From contig WBUK01000001.1 of NCBI GenBank assembly GCA_008933765.1, forward strand, positions 310,001 through 374,000: a stretch of 64,000 nucleotides of DNA. The letters run 5' to 3'. Positions 55,356 through 62,253 of the stretch are shown in pieces; position 1 is the first letter of the stretch, and each line of letters starts with the position of its first letter. The translations under genes were made by a program, and so were the position numbers. The notes below the pieces were generated by a model. That model was not told the origin of the DNA. It did not search any database and was given only the letters and a program-made list of their open reading frames with translations. The DNA comes from Ignavibacteriaceae bacterium (GTDB lineage: Bacteria; Bacteroidota; Ignavibacteria; Ignavibacteriales; Ignavibacteriaceae).

Positions 55356-56228
55356 CTACCTTCTTCCCCTAAGTTTAAAGAATGATATCAGCGGCTTAAT
55401 ATAGCTCTCGCCCGTTTTAATTTCTATTCTGTCGGCTTTTGCTGAACGGAAAAGGTTTTCACGATAATTTCTCTCTTCCGCCCATTTACTGTGCATATAT
55501 CGTGTAAATTTTGGTGAAGAAGTGTTGATAAGCCCGGTTTCACCCGTTTCGGGGTCTTTAACGCTGATTAACCCAATTTTCGGAAGCACAATCTCTCTTT
55601 CATCTTCTAACACAACTGCAATAAGATCATGTTTTTTCGCAACTGTTTTCAAAATTTTGTCATATCCTTTATCCTGAAAATCAGAAATCAGAAAAATAAT
55701 CGCCCTTTTTGAAATCATATTGTTCAAATATTCCAATGCAACCTTTATGTCAGTCTTCTTTCCAACGGGAGCACTGTTAATTACTTCTCTGATTATCCTT
55801 AGGGGGTGCGACCTGCTTTTCTTCGGCGGAATAAATTTTTCAACTTTATCGGTGAAAAGAATCAGCCCCGTTTTGTCATTGTTTTTCAAAGCACTGAATG
55901 CAAAAATTGCAGAAAGTTCCGCTGCAAGTTCCTGTTTAGTTTGTGTTCTTGTGCCAAACTCCTGAGAGCCGCTCATATCCACAAGCAACATAACGGTCAG
56001 TTCCCGCTCTTCTTCGAAGACTTTAACAAACGGGTGACCAAAACGCGCGCTTACATTCCAGTCAATGTTTCTTACATCATCACCGGGTGAATACTCCCGA
56101 ACTTCAGAAAAGGTCATACCGCGCCCTTTGAAAACCGAGTGATACTCTCCCGAGAAGAAGTCGTTCACCATTCCCTTAGTTTTCAGTTCTATTCTGTGAA
56201 CTCTTTTTAGGATGTCTTTAGTTTCCAG
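55356..56228 (-). CDS. DUF58 (VWA-like) protein of the Bat operon, non-ATG start
   Basis: The conserved DUF58 core GEYHSVFKGRGMTFSEVREYSPGDDVRNIDWNVSARFGHP is present, followed by a VWA-like fold with VMLLVDMSGS. Members of this family normally start about 20 residues upstream of the VND segment with LLKRVHRIELKTKG-type sequence. That sequence is encoded here in frame (LKRVHRIELKTKGMVND), but without an in-frame ATG, GTG or TTG. The first ATG (56171) would remove it. The open frame upstream begins 13 to 16 bases after the MoxR stop, with a GAGAGGGG ribosome site 4 to 9 bases before an ATT (56231) and a CTG (56228). One of these is the likely start. Confidence 0.85.
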   Translation of the reverse strand: METKDILKRVHRIELKTKGMVNDFFSGEYHSVFKGRGMTFSEVREYSPGDDVRNIDWNVSARFGHPFVKVFEEERELTVMLLVDMSGSQEFGTRTQTKQELAAELSAIFAFSALKNNDKTGLILFTDKVEKFIPPKKSRSHPLRIIREVINSAPVGKKTDIKVALEYLNNMISKRAIIFLISDFQDKGYDKILKTVAKKHDLIAVVLEDEREIVLPKIGLISVKDPETGETGLINTSSPKFTRYMHSKWAEERNYRENLFRSAKADRIEIKTGESYIKPLISFFKLRGRR

Positions 56229-56241
56229 AATTAAACCCCTC

Positions 56242-57225
56242 TCACGGCACTTCTATTTTGTTCAGAATCTCTTTGATAATTTGCTCAGAGGTGATTTCTT
56301 CAGCCTCAGCTTCATAACTGACGGAAATTCTGTGTCTTAAAACATCCTGCGCAACCGATCTGACATCATCGGGAGTAACGAAACCGCGCCTGCGAAGAAG
56401 AGCCATCCCCCGTGCGGCAAGCGCCAGGTTGATGGTCGCTCTGGGAGAAGCTCCAAAACCGATCAAATCACGAAGTTTATCCAATCTGAATTTACCCGGA
56501 ACCCGCGTTGCAAAAACGAGATCGAGAATATATCTCTCAATTTTTTCATCGAGATAAACCTCTTTAAGCAACTGCCGCCCCCTCAGTACCTGTTCTTTCG
56601 TAACGATTTTGTTTATCGGAATTTCATCCTGATGCAGGCTCTGCCTTAAAATCATCAATTCTTCTTCCTGCGTGGGGTAGGTAATTTTTACTTTCAGCAT
56701 GAACCTGTCCACCTGCGCTTCAGGCAACGGATATGTACCTTCCTGCTCAATCGGATTTTGTGTTGCAAGTACTAAGAATGGTTCTTCAAGCGGGAATGAA
56801 GTTTTCCCGATCGTAACCTGCCTTTCCTGCATAGCCTCAAGAAGCGCACTTTGTACCTTTGCGGGTGCGCGGTTAATTTCATCTGCGAGGATAAAATTGG
56901 CAAAGATGGGTCCCTTTCTGATGGTGAAATTCCCCTCTTTCTGGTTATAAATTTGCGTGCCTGTTAAGTCAGCGGGCAACAAATCGGGTGTGAACTGTAT
57001 CCGCTGGAAGTCTGCCTGCATCACTCCGGCAAGTGTTTTAATCGCAAGCGTTTTCGCCAGACCCGGCACCCCTTCCAGTAAAATGTGCCCGTTTGCAAAA
57101 AGCCCGATCAGCAGCCTTTCGAGCATTTCTGACTGCCCGACGACCACCTTGTGCATTTCGCCCAACATCTCTTCAATGAAATAACTTTCGGAACTGATTC
57201 GTTCGTTTAATTCGCTAATATCCAT
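56242..57225 (-). CDS. MoxR-family AAA+ ATPase
   Basis: The 327-residue protein has Walker A GVPGLAKT (about 57-64), Walker B FILADEINRAP (about 112-122) and sensor-type LATQNPIEQEGTYPLPEAQVDRFM. The C-terminal lid ends GFVTPDDVRSVAQDVLRHRI. MoxR ATPases act as chaperones that load metal or assemble partner VWA proteins. It is the first gene of the Bat operon and is preceded by a 36-bp repeat spacer. Confidence 0.95.
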   Translation of the reverse strand: MDISELNERISSESYFIEEMLGEMHKVVVGQSEMLERLLIGLFANGHILLEGVPGLAKTLAIKTLAGVMQADFQRIQFTPDLLPADLTGTQIYNQKEGNFTIRKGPIFANFILADEINRAPAKVQSALLEAMQERQVTIGKTSFPLEEPFLVLATQNPIEQEGTYPLPEAQVDRFMLKVKITYPTQEEELMILRQSLHQDEIPINKIVTKEQVLRGRQLLKEVYLDEKIERYILDLVFATRVPGKFRLDKLRDLIGFGASPRATINLALAARGMALLRRRGFVTPDDVRSVAQDVLRHRISVSYEAEAEEITSEQIIKEILNKIEVP

Positions 57226-57551
57226 CTATTCTCCTTATGTTGCAAATGATGAATTACATGTTTCAAGTGATTTTTGTTGATTTAAAAAAAAGCTATGCGT
57301 AAAGAATAGTAAATTTACCAAACACTTTTTAATAAATCCAACGATAAATCCGCTTAAAATCGTGAACTGTCCATCAAATTGTTATAATTGTTAAAATCTT
57401 TTTTTTGTTTCAAAAACTTAATAATAATCTGTCAGTTTCTTTACTTAGTGTTTTTCCCTGTGTTTTACCGGGTGTGTTTACCAAAAGTTTTCCCTGTGTT
57501 TTACCGGGTGTGCTCTTTTCAGATTCACACTGTTTTTAATTAAACCTTCTA
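57226..57551. repeat. AT-rich spacer with a 36-bp duplication
   Basis: About 325 bases between MoxR and the BMC gene. A 26-base phrase (ttttccctg followed by tgttttaccgggtgtg) occurs at 57452 and again at 57488, 36 bp apart. No gene is seen. MoxR's promoter must lie here. Confidence 0.8.
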
Positions 57552-58106
57552 CTAAACCATTTCCCGCAACAACTCGGGTCTTGGTTGCGCAATAACAACT
57601 TTATTTGTTAAAAGCCCTTTCTCCTGAATTACCAAAGCTCCGGCATCAACCGCAGACTGCACCGCCGCCACTTCACCCGTAATTGTGCAAAAAGCCTTGC
57701 CGCCGAGTGCCATAGCTAAGCGAATCTCAATCAGTTTAACCGACGCCGCTTTAACCGCCGCATCGGCTGCTTCTATCAACGAGGCAACAGAAAAACTTTC
57801 CAAAATTCCCAAAGCCTGTAATAATTCGACATTCGAATGCCCGGAAAGTGCCGGAAATAAATCAGGGTGTACATTCGGTATGACGAAAAAATCCACAACC
57901 CCGAACCCGATTGTATCAACTGCTGTTTCAACCGATGACCTGACCGCCGCCACTTCCCCGCCGATTATCGTCATATATTTACCCGAGCAAATCGTACGCG
58001 AAACCACCAATTCAACTTCTGCGGTTTTTAGCATAATATCCGCCGCCTGCATTCCCGCAGCAATACTGCTCATTTCGATGAGACCTAACGATGTTTTTTT
58101 AATCAT
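57552..58106 (-). CDS. Tandem-BMC microcompartment shell protein, PduT-like
   Basis: The 184-residue protein contains two BMC domains: residues about 5-85 (SLGLIEMSSIAAGMQAADIMLKTAEVEL ... GGEVAAVRSSV) and about 95-182 (ALGILESFSVASLIEAADAAVKAASVKL ... TGEVAAVQSAV). This is the trimeric BMC-T plan. A Cys at about residue 140, in GGKAFCTITGEV, sits where PduT-type proteins hold a pore-facing cysteine that binds a 4Fe-4S cluster. It lies 12 bases downstream of a PduS-like reductase, the usual partner. No other shell gene is in the window, so it is an orphan here. Confidence 0.92.
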   Translation of the reverse strand: MIKKTSLGLIEMSSIAAGMQAADIMLKTAEVELVVSRTICSGKYMTIIGGEVAAVRSSVETAVDTIGFGVVDFFVIPNVHPDLFPALSGHSNVELLQALGILESFSVASLIEAADAAVKAASVKLIEIRLAMALGGKAFCTITGEVAAVQSAVDAGALVIQEKGLLTNKVVIAQPRPELLREMV

Positions 58107-58118
58107 TTTTCAATCTTC

Positions 58119-59438
58119 TTAATTGTTCAAAATTCTGATAAATTCTTTGTTTACATCCACCACCGTGCCTGATATTGAAGCGTGAATGGTCGAACCTAAT
58201 TTCCCTTCGGGAATTGTCGCTATCACATCACCTTTCGCAACCCTGTCCCGCAGCGCAACTTTTGGCTCAGAAGGTTCACCGACAGCCTGTTTCAGTTTTA
58301 TTACCACTTCTTTCGGTCGGTAATCAACATCCACAAAAGGTGTGTCAGCGGCTAAATGACTTACATTCAGTTTTTTCATCAACATTTTTAAAGGCACTTT
58401 TCTCCCTTCTTTCATAGGATGAATTTTCACGGGATGTGTCTGGACATACTTCACACCTTCCAACCTCATCTGCCGTTTCGACTGGTCGCACGCCTCGCGT
58501 GGGAAAAGGTCTTCGGGACAGGCATACAAGGTACACAGCCCGCAGCCGCTGCAAAGTTCCGCCATCTGATTCCAGTAGCCCGCTCCTGTTGCTGTGAACT
58601 GCAGCGACCTCATTACTTTGTGCGGCTGTACATTGTAACCCAACAAATAGCGAGGGCAGAACTCGGTGCAATAGGTACACTGGTCGCACGCTGACTTACC
58701 GATTCTGTGCCAGTTTTCTTCAGGCTGCCCCATCCGGAAAACAAGCTGGTGTTTCTTCGGCAAAACAATGAACCCCGCTGTGGTTTTTGTAACGGGTTCA
58801 TCCAAATTAGTCATCAGTTTACCCATCATCAAACCGCCGTTGAACACCGAGTACTCCGGCTCCGTGCTTCCTCCGGCAAGCTCAATCACTTCTTTAGCCG
58901 GGGTTCCGATAGGCACAAAAAATGCTGAGGGGTTTTTAACGGCACCTGCAACGCACAGAAATTTTTCCGTTACCGGCTTTTCATCTGCTGCACGCCTTAC
59001 ATTCATTAAGGTTTCAACATTGTTAACCACACAACCGACATCCAAAGGGATGCCGCCGGCCGGTATCAGCCTGCCCGTTGCTAAGTAAACAAGCTCGTAT
59101 TCATCACCTGATGGGTAAAAATCGCCAAGTTCTGTTATTTCAATCGGATGTGAACCAATTGCTGCTTTAACCGCTTCGATAGCAAGCGCATTCTTAGATT
59201 TTATTCCGAAATAGCCTTTTTTTGCGCCGGTTGATTCTATCATCATCATCATGCCTTCAACCATTTCTTTGGCTTTCAGCAACATCAACTCGTAATCCTT
59301 GTGCAGAAGTGGCTCGCACTCGGCACCGTTGGCGAGTACAAACTCAACTTTCGAGCCGGATTTAACATGCGTGGGGAAACCCGCTCCGCCGGCGCCGACA
59401 ACTCCTGCTTCTCTTATTTGGTTAACAATATCAGCCAT
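58119..59438 (-). CDS. PduS-like flavin/Fe-S reductase (RnfC-like)
   Basis: The 439-residue protein starts with a Gly-rich NADH/FMN-binding loop (GVVGAGGAGFPTHVK, about residues 12-27) and RnfC-type core segments (LANGAECEPLLHKDYELM, YLATGRLIPAGGIPLDVGCVVNNVETL). Two 4Fe-4S motifs follow: CDQCTYCTEFCP (about 253-264) and CSGCGLCTLYACP (about 298-310). The end is a lipoyl/RnfC-like beta domain (KGDVIATIPEGKLGSTIHASISG). PduS reduces cobalamin in propanediol compartments. Here it may feed electrons to or from the shell-protein cluster. The start at 59438 is an ATG. It precedes the BMC-T gene by 12 bases. Confidence 0.9.
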   Translation of the reverse strand: MADIVNQIREAGVVGAGGAGFPTHVKSGSKVEFVLANGAECEPLLHKDYELMLLKAKEMVEGMMMMIESTGAKKGYFGIKSKNALAIEAVKAAIGSHPIEITELGDFYPSGDEYELVYLATGRLIPAGGIPLDVGCVVNNVETLMNVRRAADEKPVTEKFLCVAGAVKNPSAFFVPIGTPAKEVIELAGGSTEPEYSVFNGGLMMGKLMTNLDEPVTKTTAGFIVLPKKHQLVFRMGQPEENWHRIGKSACDQCTYCTEFCPRYLLGYNVQPHKVMRSLQFTATGAGYWNQMAELCSGCGLCTLYACPEDLFPREACDQSKRQMRLEGVKYVQTHPVKIHPMKEGRKVPLKMLMKKLNVSHLAADTPFVDVDYRPKEVVIKLKQAVGEPSEPKVALRDRVAKGDVIATIPEGKLGSTIHASISGTVVDVNKEFIRILNN

Positions 59439-59607
59439 ATCTGTATTCTCTGAATGGTTAAAAATTTCTTTTAATCTTTGCTATGTAATTTCGCTAATTT
59501 TAACTTAATAAGCTTTGGTTTATTTCTCAAAATATTCCAGATTTTCAGTTTAACACCAATTCTTTCAGGTTATAAAGCCGATTCCTTCCGCCTCGGCTCG
59601 TAAAACT

Positions 59608-61272
59608 TCAGTTTTTTCTAAAAGTTCTGAAGAAAGTTTTAATCAATTTTATCGCCCCGTCAAATTTAACGGGGAGTGATTTTGCATACAAAAGTTCAAT
59701 CCCCCCTTTTAACCCATCGTAAATATCTTTTCCGTGAGGGTACCACCACATATTTTTTTGAACTCCGGGCAGAATATCATCAACAATGCAGTGTGGCTGC
59801 GTCATCCCCAACAGCCCCTCTTCACCGTGCGTTCTGCCAAGCCCCGATTCCTTAAACCCGCCCCACGGCGTTTCCGCCAAGCCGTGCGTCATCAGATGAT
59901 CGTTAATCGTAACGGTGCCCGCCTCCAATTTCCTGGCAAACTCGCGCCCTCGTTTCCGGTCGCGCGTCCAGACTGAAGCAGTTAAGCCTAAGTTGGAATT
60001 GTTGGCTTTCGCTATTGCTTCTTCTTCTGTCGAAAAGATATCAATACCCAACAGGGGTCCAAATGTTTCCTCTTTCATCAGAAGCATATCTTCGCTAACT
60101 TTCTCAACCGCATAAGGCTTGTGGAATCTTCCTTTTTCTTCACCTGTTGAAACGCCAACCAATGGTGTTGCCTTAGCCCCCTTATCTATCGCATCAGCAA
60201 GGTGCTTCTGAACGGTTTCCAACTGCTTTTGCGTGGTCATTGCCCCAATTTCAACATCGTAACTTGAGCCGTTTCCTTGCCTTAGAAACAATGATTGCCT
60301 TTTAAGTTCCGTTACAAAATCCTCGTAAATTTTTTCGTGAACATAAATCCGTTCAACTCCTGCACACGACTGCCCCGAGTTGCTAAGCCCCGCCCAGAGT
60401 GCACCCGCTACGGCTCTGTGGATGTTTGCATCTTCAAGAACGATCATTGCGTCGTTGCCGCCCAGTTCCAATGAAACAGGCAGTAGCCTTTCAGCCGCTT
60501 TTTTCATCAGTTGCTTGCCGACATCTACCGAACCGGTGAAGTATAGCTTATCTATCCCCGACTCAATGAAAGCATCGCCGGCAATTCTTCCCGGAATGTT
60601 TACCAAAGTGAAAACACCTTCAGGGATTTCTCCCATTTCAACCGTTTCACGGAGCAATTTTGATACTTCCTGAGTTTGGCTTGCAGCTTTTAACACGACA
60701 CAGTTACCGGCAATTAATGCCATTGCAATCTCGTGAAGTGGTATCCCGAAAGGGTAGTTCCAAGGGCTGATTATACCCACCACACCGTAAGGCACCCTTT
60801 CAACGATTGAAACCTTGTTGGCGAGCAACAGGCTGCCCGGTTTTAGTCTTTTTCGTCTGAGCACTCTGCCGGCGTTTTTTGCGTAATAATTAAGTGCCAA
60901 AACAGAGGGCATCACTTCTGTTGAAAAGGCGTCAAAAACCGTTTTTCCCGATTCTGAAGATATTACTGCTGCGAAACGGTCGGCATTATCAACAATATAG
61001 TCCCGCATCTTTAACAAGTGTCTTTTCCGCTCACTGAAAGGAAGTGCACCCCATTTTTTCGCCGCTTTTTTTGCCTCTGCAACGGCTTGGTTTAATTCTG
61101 CCACAGTGTTCACCGGGGTTTCACCCACTTTTTCACCGCTTGCCGGATTATAGGTTATTGTAACTTCCGGCTTAGTGGTAAATTGTTCTTTTGAACCAAC
61201 CGGAGACTCATTATCTGATTGTGATATAGTGTTATCTGATTGTGATATAGTGTTCATTTCAGGTTCCGTCAT
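59608..61272 (-). CDS. NAD(P)-dependent aldehyde dehydrogenase family protein
   Basis: The 554-residue enzyme oxidises an aldehyde to an acid. Key parts are the catalytic Cys in NSGQSCAGVERIYV, the general-base Glu in SLELGGNDAMI, WNYPFGIPLHEIAMALIAGNCVVLKAAS (NAD pocket) and EETFGPLLGIDIF. The N-terminus holds a small repeat (SQSDNTISQSDN, a 21-bp duplication). The last ~35 residues are basic and may touch a membrane. It overlaps the SDR gene by 4 bases, so the pair probably handles one substrate: alcohol to aldehyde to acid. It is unlike PduP-type CoA-acylating enzymes. The substrate is not readable. Confidence 0.92.
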   Translation of the reverse strand: MTEPEMNTISQSDNTISQSDNESPVGSKEQFTTKPEVTITYNPASGEKVGETPVNTVAELNQAVAEAKKAAKKWGALPFSERKRHLLKMRDYIVDNADRFAAVISSESGKTVFDAFSTEVMPSVLALNYYAKNAGRVLRRKRLKPGSLLLANKVSIVERVPYGVVGIISPWNYPFGIPLHEIAMALIAGNCVVLKAASQTQEVSKLLRETVEMGEIPEGVFTLVNIPGRIAGDAFIESGIDKLYFTGSVDVGKQLMKKAAERLLPVSLELGGNDAMIVLEDANIHRAVAGALWAGLSNSGQSCAGVERIYVHEKIYEDFVTELKRQSLFLRQGNGSSYDVEIGAMTTQKQLETVQKHLADAIDKGAKATPLVGVSTGEEKGRFHKPYAVEKVSEDMLLMKEETFGPLLGIDIFSTEEEAIAKANNSNLGLTASVWTRDRKRGREFARKLEAGTVTINDHLMTHGLAETPWGGFKESGLGRTHGEEGLLGMTQPHCIVDDILPGVQKNMWWYPHGKDIYDGLKGGIELLYAKSLPVKFDGAIKLIKTFFRTFRKN

Positions 61273-62093
61273 TTTTCCCGTCCCCTAAAAGTACCCATAC
61301 TTTCGGTAACTTTTAAAAATTTTAGCGACCACTGGAACAAAGTATCAGGCAAAAATCTCATCCTTGGCGTAAGGTGAACCGCATAAGGCCGCTTCGGTGA
61401 GTGACGCCCCTTTTTAATTGCCGACTCAACAATTGCTTTTGCGATTACATCGTGGTTTTTTACCAACGGCACCAACAAACTCCCCGGAAATGGTATTTTT
61501 GCCCCCTCGAACATACCCGTTTTTAAATACGACGGATGAATGGACGAAAACTTAACCCCCGGTTTTCCCAATTTTTCGGCTTCAAATCTTAAGGATTCCG
61601 TCAGCCCGTAAACCGCCCACTTGCTGGCTGCGTAAATCGCAAGCCCCGGCACTCCGAGCAAACCGGCAGCAGAAGAAATATTAACAACATGCCCCCTGTT
61701 TCTTTCATACATTTTGGGCAAAAATGCTTTAATCGTGTAAATGAAACTCGTAAGGTTAACATCAATCGTTTTTTCCCAGTCAGAGTCAGGGCGCTCGTGG
61801 AAATAACCGCTGCGGACATAACCGGCATTATTCACTAAAATATCAACACTTCCCATTTCGCTGAATGCAGTTTCAGCAAGTTCATAAACGCGGTTTTTAT
61901 CCGTTACATCACACGAGTGAAAGAAAACCTTTCCTTTTCCCTCAAGCTCCCTGCGGGCATCTTCTATAGCCAAGGGGTTCAAATCCCAGATTGTAACAAC
62001 TGCACCCTCGCGTAACAGCCGTTTCACGGTAGCCAAGCCAATTCCCATGGCTCCGCCGGTTACAACCGCTGTGGTATCTTTAAGATTCTTCAT
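61269..62093 (-). CDS. Short-chain dehydrogenase/reductase
   Basis: From the ATG at 62093 the protein begins MKNLKDTTAVVTGGAMGIGLATVKRLL, with the NAD-binding TGGAMGIG loop. NNAG and the catalytic YAASK (Ser/Tyr/Lys with VNISSAAG) follow in normal spacing. The C-terminal part has a hydrophobic patch (FPGSLLVPLVKN) of the kind found in membrane-associated retinol- or fatty-alcohol-type members. A TTG at 62126 would add 11 residues but does not fit the family. It is the first gene of the SDR-ALDH pair. Confidence 0.92.
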   Translation of the reverse strand: MKNLKDTTAVVTGGAMGIGLATVKRLLREGAVVTIWDLNPLAIEDARRELEGKGKVFFHSCDVTDKNRVYELAETAFSEMGSVDILVNNAGYVRSGYFHERPDSDWEKTIDVNLTSFIYTIKAFLPKMYERNRGHVVNISSAAGLLGVPGLAIYAASKWAVYGLTESLRFEAEKLGKPGVKFSSIHPSYLKTGMFEGAKIPFPGSLLVPLVKNHDVIAKAIVESAIKKGRHSPKRPYAVHLTPRMRFLPDTLFQWSLKFLKVTESMGTFRGREK

Positions 62094-62253
62094 TTGAATT
62101 TTTGATCCCAATTTTCGGAATTTCAAACAAGCAATTTAGAAATTTTTGTCGAAAGAACTACGGCAACCATTCGGCTCTGTTTGTTTACTGTGGAATACCT
62201 TTATATTTTTGTAAATGTGTTATTTTTCAATCCGTAAATAAAGAGAGAAGAAC

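Noticed and set aside
59608-61272. Assignment of the aldehyde dehydrogenase as PduP (microcompartment enzyme)
   Set aside because: The sequence has the classical hydrolytic ALDH active site (base Glu in ELGGN and QSC nucleophile) and no encapsulation-peptide-like N-terminus.
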